From positions 365,039 to 429,038 of the forward strand of contig NW_006768833.1 in assembly GCF_000204055.1 (NCBI RefSeq): 64,000 nucleotides of DNA. Direction: 5' to 3'. The stretch's first letter is position 1. Each line of letters starts with the position of its first letter. Below, one piece after another: positions 43,578 through 55,997 of this stretch. Source of the stretch: Melampsora larici-populina 98AG31 (lineage: Eukaryota; Basidiomycota; Pucciniomycetes; Pucciniales; Melampsoraceae). The translations under genes were made by a program, and so were the position numbers. The notes under the pieces were generated by a model, which was not told where the DNA came from, made no database searches, and saw only the letters and a list, made by a program, of their open reading frames with translations.

Positions 43578-44399
43578 TTAACAGGCTTGTGGATATTGAG
43601 ATGTGGCAATGATAATTCCTTCTTCAAGAAGAAGCAAGTCGTCTGTGTGGTCTTTGAGTACATGGCTGATGGTTGTCATGTCCAGCATGTTTGGTCCTGG
43701 AGTTATTCCAGCAACACAGGTGTTCTGAATGAGATTTTGCAGTGAGGGTGGAAGATTCATCCAGTTGAAGGCCAAGAAACCCATTGATTGTTGTGCACCA
43801 CATCTCTTGTTTCCTTGAGGACTGAACCAATTGATGAATAGAGAAAAAACAAGGTTCAAAGGTTTTGGGCCGGTCAAAGGGTCATTCGGCCAGGTGATCT
43901 CCTTCCAAGCTTTGGCCTTCTGGATATCAGATATCTTTGTTTCCTGGGATTTGCCGAGCTCGTCTGACCATTTGTTGATCTTGTCTTCTATATTTGACTT
44001 TGAAAGGAACCAAGTTAACCAGGAAGATAATTCCTGAATGACATAAACATTGCGTGGATAACCAATTTCGGCTGGTACAAGGCTTGTAAACAGGCTAGGA
44101 TACTTCTGGTCTTGGCCTCTGTCACGCAGACCTTGGTACATCTTCGTCAGTTCAAAAAGAGCTTCCCCACATACATGAGCTGTTGGTGATTTTTGGTATG
44201 AACACGTCCAAGGTGTGCTTGCCGGTGTGTAGAGGCTGAAACAACTTGGGCAGCAGATTTTTTTCTTTAAGTCAGGACTGATAGATAGTGTCTTGATTAT
44301 TGTACAAGTGTCCTTGGGGAGTTGACGTTCTTCTGTATTGTCTAATAGCGGATGGTTTTGAGCCATTTCTAAAATCTCAAGAATGAAGACCTGTGCCAT
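43578..44399 (-). pseudogene. CMC copy 2 transposase, central exon (Tnp2-like)
   Basis: A 273-codon frame carries the zinc-binding region CCPSCFSLYTPASTPWTC...HVCGEALFEL (Cys pairs near residues 49-83). Downstream are YVIQELSSWLTWFLSKSNIE, PLNLVFSLFINWFSPQGNKR, MGFLAFNWMNLPPSLQN and ITPGPNMLDM. These match the conserved order of Tnp2-type transposases in basidiomycete CMC elements (C..CF.LY, LGL/FSLF.DWFNP.GNK, LNLPP, ITPGPK). The catalytic DDE residues should follow in exons now separated by the MITE and copia-3. I could not find a clean in-phase splice to the upstream exon, so I treat it as degraded. Confidence 0.7.
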
Positions 44400-44542
44400 G
44401 TGACATCATGCACTACTAAGGCCACAGAACAAATGCCACCAGCCTAAAAATATTGCAACAAAAGTGATCACTTGTGATCGAGTAGGAGAGGAGTGTTAGC
44501 TCTCATATGAGGAAGTGTATTGGCAAGTTTTCCGTCACTCAC

Positions 44543-44804
44543 CAGTCAGCAATGAGTCATGGCCACCTATCTGTAGCGCCTCATACTCCAAATCTTCCTG
44601 ATGCTTTAAAAATTCTTGAAAATTGTCACGTTCTACTTCCGGAGAGGCTTCACGGCTGCTTGACAAGTGATCTGGTGATTTTTTTACATCGGCAAGGTGA
44701 TGCTTGAGCTGAGTTGCTTGGAGTACAAATTGTCTGGGCTGCTGATTTCCTTGTGGGCCACTACACGTTTGACGCACGCATCTGGAGCAGGTGCATATGA
44801 TCAT
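44543..44804 (-). pseudogene. CMC copy 2 transposase, first exon
   Basis: From ATG 44804 the minus strand reads MIICTCSRCVRQTCSGPQGN, then QPRQFVLQATQLKHHLADVK. The C.C..C start followed by a basic segment is the usual N terminus of these Tnp2-like proteins. The exon runs to a good donor (CTGACTG, then gtgagt) at 44543/44542. The next in-frame exon is not cleanly joined to it. Confidence 0.55.
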
Positions 44805-45095
44805 TGTGATGGTTGGATTTGTGAAAAGAGAAGGGTTTGTCAAAGGAGTATATAGGTAATTGATGTGTTGAAGAGGATCAAGGGTATCTGGTCCAAGGGT
44901 GGATGTCGCAGGCAGTTGTGAGTATGTTGCAGTGAGGAGCTGTATGTCGCACTGTGACTGTAGTACAAGGCAATGTTGCATGGGAAAAGGGGTGTCACAG
45001 CCAAATTTGGCCCTGTCGCTGGTCCTGGCTGTGAACTATCTGCGCCAGCCACATACCGTTGCAGGGCAGAAAGCAACATGACATTGCATGTGGTG

Positions 45096-47482
45096 TCAGT
45101 TGGTCAGAGTGCCGTACTAATACTTGTCTTGGGGTTCACCCCAAGGTTTTATGCGGATGTCTTGGGTTTGACCCCCAAATTGAGCAATTGCTTTTTGCAC
45201 AAAAGATGTTTTAACCATCATTTATCCCTTATTTTGTATAAGGCATCAGTAAGATATGTCATCAAACACTGTGCCCGCATGGTGTTTGCTGTCAACAAGC
45301 ACACACCAGTTCCCTTTGAATCAGTGTGTGCACTTGTCAACCAGCAGACATAGCCTGGCTATGGCGAAAGGTGCTTTACCTCAGAACTTAACAGTCCTTG
45401 CCTCAGATGGTCTTGAACGAAAGAATTTCAGTTGATTTTCATTGTTTGGTGTGAGTGCTCAAATGTTTCCATTGGCATAGGTGGTGTTTCCATCTTTTTG
45501 GTACTTTCAACTTCCTTCAAATCTAGGTAGAGTTCTCAAAGGGATGCTAGCCTAGGTATAACCAGCTGCTTCTTGAAAAGTATGATAATTTAACAAAACA
45601 ACACTTACATCACAGGAGTGGTATCCTGAGATATTCAGCCCTGCCCCCTTAATGGGACTCCTAAAAAAATTTAAGAGAATAAGAAGAATAAACAGAAATA
45701 TGTTGAGCTCTTTGTCAATCATCAGATCACATAGTGAGATTTAGACTCTCTTGGCCTCATCAGCAGACCACTTTCTACCAAAAATACAGGCATCTGTTTG
45801 TATTTAATACATGATGGACTTGAGGTTTGGATCTTCTATTTGAATGAATGGAATTGTGTGCACTACTTTCCATACTGCAAGACACTAATTGAGTGTTTTG
45901 TTGGAGAAGGAAGGTGGCGGGTTCCCGATGCAATATAATTTTTAACATAATTATGCAATAAACCTAGTTTTTAGCCTGCACCAAGTCTAGGGAAGTGCTG
46001 GCCACTGCTGATTATCCAATTGCATGGGTATGTAAAGGTATGCAATTGTATGGGTATCACTGTACAAGTAAGCAAAGTTGTTGAGTAAGACTTCATGAGT
46101 GTTTTGTGATTGCAGCCAGACTGTACCAAAACATTACCACTGAGCTGACCTGATGGGTTATCTCAAGATGCCAAATTTCTATGAATGGACTTATGGTGGA
46201 TATTAAATCTGTCATCCTAATATTATCTATCATAAACAATGATGAGTCCTTATTGTCCTTATCTGCATCACAGACGTTGAACACCTGTTCCAAAATTTAC
46301 ACACTTCAAATTCAAAGAATGTTTATTTGCTTGACCCCTATCCATCACCTTATCTGTTCTTTAAGTCCATATCAAATTTCAGTCTTTGAAGTACCTGTCT
46401 CCCAGACACAGAGGCTGCAACTGGTCAAAGTGGTGACTCGACATACATCCCTTATATCATGAAGCAAGACTATCTGAGCTACATACATATCACATGATTA
46501 CCATTATGCTGAAAAGCCATGCAGAATCAATTACTTGAGATTGCATATTGAACCATTAAACTGCACAACTCTATGTCACATTGTTTCCTCCATATGCGTA
46601 AGAATGAGCTAGCCAAGCACTTGCGGCACGTTGTTCTACCCCTAGCTAGTTGAAATCAGATCAGGTTTTGAAGGGATTGGTCAAATCAAGAGGACAAATG
46701 TAATCAAGCTATTAGTTCAGGTTTAGATGTGTCCTGGATTATTCGACCATAAAAATCTCTATAAACAATGTTCAAATTTAACAAAAATACAAATGAAAAA
46801 GTAAAAGTAATGGAAACTCAATTTGAATGTCAGATATTACCAAATCTTACATAGGTTCTTCAAGAAACATAAAATAATATTTTTTTTGGCTCTAATGTCT
46901 AATTGCCAAGAAAGAAAATATGTAAAAAAAAACTCACAAGTTTACGGAAAACATCTATGAAATGAGAATTACTAATATTTTATAGATTTCGGACTATGTG
47001 TTGACTCTATTTGACATGACAAACAACAAGGAAATAAAACCATGGACTAAAAAAATAAGAACGACTATAATTCAACCAAAACTGAGGTTTTTTGTAAGAC
47101 TTAGAACAACGTATCATAAGATGGGAGTAGGTGGGAGACTTTATCGGACTGATAGTCAGACAGCATTCGACTACAGTGGTCAAAAAGATGTGACCGCGAA
47201 AGATGCATATATGTGGCTATTGATGAGAAGCGTGATCGTGAAATGACAAAGGGCGGATAGAGGATAAGTTAAGCGATCGAGGACCTTGTGAATCGTGGAA
47301 AAGCACATTTGATCTTTGAAGGTCTTCATGAAGATGCGCAGAGCGATGAAATAGTATATCACAGATGTTTAGAAGGTCATAAGTCCCCCTCGACTAAAGG
47401 AAGGAAAGAAAATTCACTCAAATTAGTAAGTGGAGTCTCGAGGAAAACATCTGACTTGCTCTGCAATTATTAAAACTTGGAC
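45096..47482. other. Intergenic, no supported gene
   Basis: Beyond the right target duplication of CMC copy 2 there are only short frames without recognisable domains. Sequence from about 46000 to 47480 is AT-rich. The end borders the 3' side of the Prm10-like gene, so a terminator may lie in the last 200 bases; none can be identified by eye. Confidence 0.4.
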
Positions 47483-50400
47483 TCACCGGTTTCCAAAAGG
47501 GTAAACGATGACTGTCGCAGCGAACAATCCAATTACCAATCCAAGCGAGACTTCAATCAACTGTTGGCCCACCGATAATCCGTTGGTAAATGATTGAGTT
47601 GATTCACGTGTGTTGGCGAAATATAAAAGTCCACCGTTCCCAAGACCAGATGGAAGTTGGAAGAGGATAGGTACAAGTGCCACAATAAATGCAGTACCTT
47701 GGAACATCCTTCCATATATGTTAGCCGCAAATCCAACGACAAAAGATCCAAGTGCAGAGCTGATATCAGATCTATTTGGAAAAGCTATAGAGGCAAAATG
47801 ATTTGCTGCCCATCCACCACTAGAAAGAAGAATCGTCACCCAAAGCTCTTTACTTTTAAGTCGGGCTTGTTGACGAAGCGCTAGAAAAAATGCGTAACCC
47901 GGTACGACTATAAACGCCGACCATAGAGGGATGGTCTTGCGGTACCAGATGTCTGTGTGAGTATTTCCGCACGTTCCATCTACTGCCAACTCTACGTCAT
48001 GGCCCGAGAATAAAGTCCAGAATTGTGCCCCAACGCTGATACCCAATCCTAAGAACACTGTTCACAAATCGGAAAGATGACAAGTAAGCTTCTGGTTTCG
48101 ACTTGGCACATTTGCTGTCTCGATAAAAAGGTTGAAGACTGAATGACTTACATGCATAGATCACTGCCCAGATCAACCTCACACTTCCACTTACGATGCA
48201 TCGACTCTGAAGCTCTAAAGCAGCACAACAAACTAACCAACCTGGAAGGATAAGAACGATGGACGATGCGATGATAGCCGAATAACAAAATAAACCGGTT
48301 GAGGCCAATCCGGCAGCAATGAAACTTGCTAAGCCTGTCACCACGATCTCGAAGATTTGAGAAAGTACGTCGGATTTGGATGCGATCAATAACTGAGCGG
48401 CTACTAATCCGGCCCCGAGTGGAGCCGCGACGAGCATATCCAGGAAACTTGAATTGAATGCTGCTGGACCAATGCATGCGCTGCACAAAGCACCGATTCC
48501 GATGGTAGCCAGAGTGCCATACTCAGGTTTTGCTCGCATAAGACGAGAGATCTCGGCAGATGCTTCTTGAACTCCGATCTTGTCGTGTACGACTTCCCAA
48601 TGTAAGATAGCCAGGTCGGTGAGCTTTCCGAGATCGACGTTGGGAGACTGTTTTATAAACTTTGTTTCGGACGTATGCGTAGCTTCGTCCTGGAAGGAGA
48701 AGATACATAGTCTATATGCAGGATCAGGTAAGTTTAAACCTTCAAGTTCCCTTGTACACAAGTGAGTCACTCACGAATAGATCAACACCATCTGTAGATC
48801 AATTTCCAACACTCGTGCAGTCGCCTGAATCTGAGACTCAAGTCTATGAGATGGTCCACCAAACATCATCATGGCTCGGGTCAATTGAAGAATGAATTGT
48901 TGCCTTTGAAGGATCGCTGCGACATGCATGGTAATAAAGATTTCCTCCTGACGTCGCTTCTCCAGCCGTCGTCGTGTGGCATGCTGACGAGCAGGTTTCT
49001 CTTTCTCACTAAAGGGGTCGTCTCGAGGTGTGCCAGGAGTAGAACCAGAGCTAAAGGCTCCAGCCGTCCGTTTCGCACGTAGGACCGCAGATTCGTTGTG
49101 GTATGTTTTAGGGTCGAGTACTTCACCTAGGGCTTTTAAATTGACCAGACTGCCGGACTTTGATATATGTGATTTACCTCCACCAATAGATACTCCAAAC
49201 AAACTACTTGCACTCGAAGCTATACCACCAAATTGACTCTTGGTGCCAGTAGCAGGAGGAGAGAGTTGATTGACATGGCTTTCGCTGGCGATTCGACGAA
49301 GAACGGCCACATCGTCTACCGACGTACTATTCCTCCTCGGAAACTTGGCTTCATAGGTTGGTCCGTAGGGATTGTCTGACGGGGCAGGGATTGCAGAGGG
49401 TTTTTCATGAGCAGGACTATACCGTCCCACACGGAATCCAGTTTTATGGACTACAGGAGCAACAGTGGAAGCAACTGGAGCAGCTACACCCCCTAAGCCC
49501 ATCGCACTAGCTTGTAATGCTCCGATCACTCCAGCGCCAGAGCGAGCTGCAGCCGGTCGTTCGTTCATCAAGGCTCCGGCCACTTTGGCCCAGCCACGGG
49601 AAAGTCGCCGAGGTTTCTCAGCAGAGGTTCTAGCGCTTTGACTGCCAGCTTCAGATTCGTCTTCAGAGCCAACGGATGTGATAAGTGTAGTCGAAGAAGA
49701 CTGTGCGCTGATAGGGTGATTGTAGAGATGAAGGAGAGAACTGAGAACACCATTGCCGACTGGCATCCCATGTCGAGGAAGAGCGTTAGCGCTGGGAGCC
49801 CCAGAACCACTGGCTTGTGGCTGCTGTAAGGTGCCAAAGGAGGGTCGACGTCGACGGGCACCGAGCTTGAACTTGTGCAAAGAAACCAAGTTGGCGGCCT
49901 CGCGCGTGAAAGTCCGCGGACGTCGATCAGGATTCGAAGGTAAACCATCTCGTTCGCCGAATGGCTTTGGAAAGAGGAAGAAAGCATTTCAATATGATTG
50001 AGTCCAATTGTGAGAGTGAGTAAAACAAAACAAAAACGCTTACGATATCCAGGTCAGAGTCAGGCGTAGCAGGTCGACTAGAGTCGGGTGTGTTCATTGG
50101 ATCAGCCCTTCGGCGGAAAGGGCGGTTAAGATTGGTGGAGTTCGAAGGATCAGTCGAAGGGGGTTGTTGTTGGGTTTCCGTGGCAGTTGGGATGGGAGGG
50201 AAGTAAGGATTGAACTTGGAGCGGAGAGGAACCTCAGAGACAGAAGCCGTTTCGGGCATAGACAGTGTAAGGTGGGGGATCCCAGTCGAGAGCCGAGGTG
50301 GGGGAATACCGCTGATAGGAGCTGGGAGAAGGAAAGACGTTACGCCTGGAGTAGAGGTTAAAGGCGTCGGTGTGGGTGTAGGAGAGTCAGGGTCAAGTGG

Positions 50401-50637
50401 AGATTGGAAAGGATCTTGAAGAGAGTGAACGCTTGCACGTCGCTCTTCGTCGAAATCCTTCTCACTCAGACCCACCCACTGGACCCTACGCTTTTTGTTG
50501 GTCGAACTAGAAGAAGCGTTAGAGATAGAAGATGGAAGAGAGGGAGAAAGTAAAGCATTTTGCTTCTTGTCACTGGCGGAGGGACTGTCTTTTTCTGAAG
50601 ATGATGACTGGTCCGTGGGTCGAGATGGAGTTGACAT
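47483..50637 (-). CDS. ThrE/Prm10-type membrane protein (DUF1212 plus DUF3815)
   Basis: Four exons give 972 residues: 50044-50637, 48775-49964, 48152-48711, 47483-48057; every junction keeps frame and has GT...AG borders. The N terminus (about 220 residues) is a Ser/Pro-rich, probably disordered cytosolic region. Next is the DUF1212 start RPRTFTREAANLVSLHKFKL, a second long Ser-rich linker, then LQLTRAMMMFGGPSHRLESQ and IYSLCIFSFQDEATHTSETK. About ten hydrophobic segments follow, including LATIGIGALCSACIGPAAFN and, in DUF3815, WAANHFASIAFPNRSDISSA. Yeast Prm10 and bacterial ThrE exporters share this two-half plan. A transport role for small amino acids is an inference from ThrE. I chose ATG 50637 (MSTPSRPTDQ) over 50745, whose extra residues look like untranslated leader. 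The stop overlaps a possible donor (CGGTGAGT), so a last small exon cannot be excluded. It is the only complete, clearly intact host gene here. Confidence 0.85.
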
Positions 50638-53594
50638 TGAATACACCAATTCGTTCTCCGCCTGTCGCGCGGAAAGCGAACGAGTGGAATATCTTGTGAT
50701 GTGGTGGGTGTTTATCCAATAAAATGGCCGTTTGCTGCTAAACAAGCTTCAAGTGCTGCTATAATGACGCCCACGACCTTAAACTTAGAATCGAGAAGCC
50801 AGTGGATAGAAGCTTGAAAAGCGATAATTGTTGAAGGAGAATTTATCAGCCTTTAGGTCATGATATGATAGAGTTGACTAGTATGGTAAATAAATAGTGC
50901 CTTTGGGATGTGTGAGGATGAGGAGAAAAGAAAAGGATCTACATTACCTCGAACTGGATGTAGTAACTGCTCTTGAAGCTGCAGGAGCGATTGCAATGAT
51001 ACAAATCTGGTATCAGATTGAGATAACACTACAAAAATGGCAATAGGAGAATCTTGCGAGGTGGAGATGACACTGTAATGAGACTCCCGGAGGTAATTTG
51101 GATGAGATGCAACTGATGGTTGGACAAGAGGGGGTTCAAAAGCACCACTGAAGTATGCAGAGCAATGAGTGTCTAGAATTGTTGCTGCTCTTCGATCGTA
51201 AATTATGATATAGGGAAATAATTAACGATGATGAAGGGCGATTACATAAACCCTGATGGAGTTTTTTTTTCCGTCGGCAATAGTGAAAGGAAGACAGAGG
51301 AATCAAGTCTATCGAGTGTGAAAAGGAAAAGAGAATGATAAAAAAGGAATTGATGGGTTTGAAGGGTCAACAATTTGCCTAGGTGGTAGCGGTTGCACGG
51401 GATTGGTTGCACAACGAACAAGCTGAGTAAAATGAAAAAACGACCAGAGTTGGTGTGAAAGAGGGTAAGTAACCACAATGCCTTCGGTGCACACCCACCG
51501 ACGGTTAGCGAGAGAAAAAAACATGCGATTTCAGATCCCACTCGAGCTCCCTAAGCCTTGACGGAAGCTTACAAACATCATTGTGGCATGAACTGCAATT
51601 GTCATGACGAGCTCGTCCAATCGTGTTTGTTAGTAAAGAGCAAGCTAAAGAGGGTCATTAATCAAATTATCTCACACCAATAGCCAATTCGATCAAACAT
51701 TGACGTCTGCAATTGATCGCTTTTCGACGGTACAAATCGATAAAGATCCTAAAAAAGCAAAGCAGAGCAAAGCGAAAGATGATGAACTGTATCATGAGTT
51801 GATTAGTGTCGTATTCTCATTCGATCGTTTGATTTTATGTACATACGGTTGTCTCTACACATTTCGATATCAAGCTGTGTTGAAGGTCGTTTCTGGATTT
51901 GATGGATGGCACGTAAAGAGTAAGACTCTTGATAAAACAAAGTAACCTAATTCTTCCTCGGTCTCATCGCTACTAGTCTGCTCAAGGGGGATCCGGAAAC
52001 CTTGACTCGCCTGTGTGTTGATTATGAAGATGAATATATCAAAAAATCATAGTCAGACACATTTGCCATAAGTTTCTAATTTATGATCCTCAATTGGGCC
52101 TTTCTTGCGAGTCGACTTAAGGGTGTTCTGAATGAGCCATAACATGACAGATGAGGGGCAAGGAAGAAAGGCCGAAGTGGCCAACGTGGGCAGAAAGCCT
52201 GCATACATTCCGTAGTTACACAAACCAGTGAATATATCTTAGATTGAGTTGCATAAAGAAAATCCCAATGATCAATACCCGGATGAGCCTTCAATAAGCT
52301 CAGTTCGAATATGACTATCCTATCTTCATATGTTTACAGTACTTCGATCATTTAAATCCACAATGGTTAACAGGCTTCTCGAGGTTCAAGAGACAGGATT
52401 CGAGATGCGAAACAACATCGAATGCTCCTTCCAAGTCTAATAAATACTTGCAGTGAACTTGGAAGATATCTTCACTGGATGAAACCCCTGATAGCACTCT
52501 ACGATGCATATATGAGGGGGGATGAAGATGATGGACAAGAGGTGACCAGCATGTATGCACTTACTCAAGCTTATCCACAAACTACAACTGATCGTTCATG
52601 ATATCTGTGTTAATAGTTGCATGTTTATGTGCGTTTAGCGTGTAGACCAACAAGAATGTTAAGGAGTTCGAGGCCAGGGAAGTTCGAACAAGAGAACAAT
52701 TCATTGCCGGTTGAGGTCCGGGGATCGTTCAAGATAGTTGAAGATCGGGACACGATCATAAACCACCGTTGCACATCGGAGAAAAGGAGACATTTTGAGG
52801 GTACAATGTAGAATCTGAAGCTAAGGATGAATGGTTAAATTATCGATATAAACGTGCTTGTTCCACTACAGTAGCGACAGGACCCAGACATGAAAATGGG
52901 GTTGTAGCAAGCTATTTTTCAAATCCCCCAAACGTCACAGAGCATCTATAACGAGGTCTAGCGCAACAATACGAATACATAGAAAAGAAAAGAAGGTTCA
53001 ATCATGCCGGATGGATTGAAACATGTCATGAGTTGTGTCTTTCACCGGCCAACAGTCCGAATGACCAACCAGCTCAAGCAAATCTCAGCTCAAGCCTCAG
53101 AGGGTGCTGAGCTGTGCTGAGCAAAGCGAGTGGAGACCTGTGGAGACTTGGTAGAACTTGAGTTTACATAATGCCGAGATCAAGTGCAGCTAAACTTAAC
53201 AAAGTCCGACTCCCGTGCTGTCTCTCGCGACCCGAGCCCCAAGCTCTCGCGAGCGACAGTGTGGGACTTTGTTTCTATAAATATGTAATCCGAAGTAGCG
53301 GCCTTTGCCAGCCGCTGGCAGTTCATTTAAGTCATAAAAGGATCCTTTGAGAGGACCTTGAGGTAGCCAGGAGGTTTGTCAAAATGAAAAAAACGAAGGA
53401 ACAGCTCGGTGGTTGGCTTATCTGAATGAGCTGTTTCCTTGCTTCAACGTTGCGGCTGGGCGAAAATTTCACATACATATTCTTTCATTCACTACGTCAT
53501 ATGTCGGTGCTTTAGTGCTCTACGCTTGAGCCTGCGATCTGCCGATAGCGCCAATGGTACTTTGATATGAATGAACACAGATTGGGGATGGTCC
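50638..53594. other. Intergenic; promoter side of the Prm10-like gene
   Basis: No confident gene. A plus-strand Lys-rich stretch at about 51700-51835 (TSAIDRFSTVQIDKDPKKAK and on to DDELYHELISV) looks faintly coding and ends at a possible donor, but I cannot connect it to other exons. A short foldback lies at about 53198-53274 (caaagtccgactcccg...gtgtgggactttg). A TATA-like tataaatat follows it at 53277. Confidence 0.4.
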
Positions 53595-53990
53595 AGGACC
53601 CCGGAAAGCTCCAGGTCAACTATCCGACCTAAAACCACCCAAATTGACCTTTTCAATACCCTGTGACGCGGTAAAAACCCAAAAATTGAGGTCAAACAAT
53701 TCCGGTTTCGCCGGTACGTTCAAAGAGCAAAAATCGCTAAAATTTCCTCACGAGATGAATCCATTCGTTTTTCGTCGGTATGTACGTTGAAAAGGGAGTG
53801 TTTTTGGCCTTTTTTTCCGGCCAAAGACAAATCCATACCTGTCAGGTCGGTACGTCTGAATTAAAAAAAACGGGTTTTTGCTCGAAAAAGACCCAAAAAA
53901 TTCCTTTTTCGTCGGTACGTCAGCGTTTTTTTGGACCCTCGATCCATACATTTTAGGTCGGATAGTTTACCTGGAGCTTTCCGGGGTCCT
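53595..53990. mobile_element. MITE, 396 bp, 8-bp target duplication
   Basis: Inverted ends of about 40 bases (AGGACCCCGGAAAGCTCCAG, one mismatch over the full arm) are flanked by GATGGTCC at 53587-53594 and 53991-53998. The interior repeats CGTCGGTACGT-like units about four times. It has no coding capacity. End length and an 8-bp duplication suggest a hAT-type driver. Confidence 0.85.
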
Positions 53991-53998
53991 GATGGTCC

Positions 53999-55579
53999 CT
54001 GCTATTGATGTAAGAGGTGTTGTATGCAGTTGAGCACGGGTGGATTTAAAGGATGTCAGACAATCACTTTTTTGTGCCTTTCACGCGGGATAGTACGGTG
54101 GCTGTGGAGGGTCAAATGAGTCAAAACCCCAAAGTGCGAACAATCAAGGAAAATGCCAAGTCCAGCCCGCTGTTTGCAACTCTGACCGCCCGAATTTGAT
54201 CCGTCTTTACTCTCAATCAATCAATTGCACACTATCCTGTGTGGCTCGATATTCCGGGCGGGCACTTGCAATTCTGTTGATTTGGTGTTGTGACCACCCG
54301 CCTTATTTGTGTCAAGTTGATATGATGTTTGATCACCATCTGTCTTATGGCCTTGCTACCATATCTTTGTGAAGACATCAACATACACCAAAGCTTTGTT
54401 GCTTTCAGCACACGTTCAACATTTGCCATCCTCAGATTGGGCTCAATCAAGAAATTGGTTCATCTACATGATACAAAGTAGAATCCAGACACATGCCCGG
54501 CCTTGTGCCTGGAATTATTTTGGGTGTAAATTTGGATTTTCTGGGCCAGAATTCAAATTTACAGCTAAAAGAATTCTGCTCGCAAGGCCAGGGGCGTGCC
54601 CAGATTCTACTTTGTGTCCCCTATCAGGTTGTGGGTGTGGCGTGAAAAACACGCCATTGGTGCACCTTTTTTGAAAATCACACCAAGACATTTCTATGTC
54701 CAATCACCAATATTGAACTTGTTAACAACAATATGAGACTTTAATAACAACTATTTTTGATCTATCTTGCCTTTAAAAGCAAATCTGCTGTGGTAAATAG
54801 CTCCAGCAATACAAATGCAGAATAAATTTTGATGAACTTGGATGAAACAGCAGAATTTCAGCTTGTAGCAGTTTGTTCTGAAAAACCCACACCCAGCGGG
54901 CCAAGTGGTGCCTAGGTGCAAAAAAGTGTGGAGAAACACATAAACTTCTATCTTTTGTCACAATATTTGATAAGATTACATAGTAATACACTCTTCTTGT
55001 GCTTTCTATTGGTTTTATTCTGGGATCACATTCATGTCAGTTGTATCTCTAATTGCTTCAATGAGTACTTCAAGCTCCATGTTCACTGCATTCACAACCT
55101 TGAAGTATGTAAGTATTTTTCAACATGACCATAAGGTACCTTTACGCATGATGCAAGTCCTTACCACCCAAACTGGGTTCCAATCTGAATGTCTAAAAAA
55201 ATCACTCAAATTTCCATTATCAAAATGATACAACAGATTGATCATGTAAGTCCTGGGTTTCTGTACTGATGTCAACTGAGCTTGAGCCTGCAGGGTAGAA
55301 TAATCAAGTACTTGGATTTCCATTTTTGGAAACTTCCCACAGATTGATAGTTCAAATGCACAAGGTGAAGCATGTCTTGGATATAAGTCCCCAAAATTGG
55401 ATTCCAAATGCAAGATTGAATAGCCAATTTTGAGCCATTTTTTAAGATTTGCCACAAAGGCATAACTCAATGGTGCAATCTAAACCAAATAATTCCAACC
55501 ACAGCAAACCACAGCAAACCAAAGCTTGGCCAACACAGCAAACCACAACTTTGCCACCAGGAAAATGAGGAAGGAAAGG
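53999..55579. other. Intergenic with a 143-bp foldback
   Basis: A palindrome at 54473-54615 (acaaagtagaatc ... gattctactttgt) has arms of about 65 bases with several mismatches; I see no clear target duplication. Elsewhere only short frames occur. Near 55495-55550 the string ccacagcaaaccacagcaaa recurs with variations. Confidence 0.5.
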
Positions 55580-55587
55580 TATATAAA
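55580..55587 (+). promoter_or_regulatory. TATA box candidate
   Basis: TATATAAA lies in a C/T-rich context (aggtatataaaccccttctc), about 410 bases upstream of the Cys-rich secreted protein start. It fits a core promoter if the leader is long or has a 5' intron. Confidence 0.4.
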
Positions 55588-55997
55588 CCCCTTCTCCCTT
55601 GGCCATCTTTCAATTTTCTCATCATCTCAAAAACCATTGACTTGATCTAGATTCATAATTATAATTCTAAACTCTAATTCAAGATTGATTGGTTTGTCAC
55701 ATTCCTCAAAGATTTAGGAAGTTTAGCTCCATATCTGACAGCTCCTATTTTAAATTCATCATCAAAGATTAAATATTTGAGTAAATATCTAATACAAAGG
55801 CACTATAGTCATCAACAAAAACATCTATCAAAGTTGAATTTGAGAACTAGAACATAATATTAAGCTTAGAAGTTTGAAAATTTACAAAAATCTGACATCC
55901 TCTCAACATCTCTACAACTGACTGGTTTTGAAAAACAACTGCATCTTTCCAAGAAAAAGTCAATACCAATTTCTTCAAAACCCTTTGCTGCAACACC

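Larger units (their letters stand above)
36156..45095 (-). mobile_element. CMC (Tnp2/CACTA-like) element, copy 2, full length with nested insertions
   Basis: Ends are CACTGCATGCAATG (left) and CACCACATGCAATG (right, reverse complement). Inverted similarity extends about 100 bases on each side (36156-36255 and 44985-45095). The flanking 3-bp duplication is TCA (36153-36155 and 45096-45098), as expected of CACTA/CMC elements. The minus strand encodes Tnp2-like transposase pieces. The element is opened by copia-3 (37127-42632) and a 383-bp MITE (43171-43553); copy 1 at 3098-15222 lacks both and defines their empty sites. Without them the element is about 3.0 kb. Confidence 0.82.

Noticed and set aside
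49638..50722. Plus-strand frames of 60-82 codons
   Set aside because: They are shadows of the Ser/Pro-rich exons of the minus-strand membrane-protein gene.
52617..52811. 64-codon plus-strand frame
   Set aside because: No leader, domain or conserved feature; within the expected range for chance frames.
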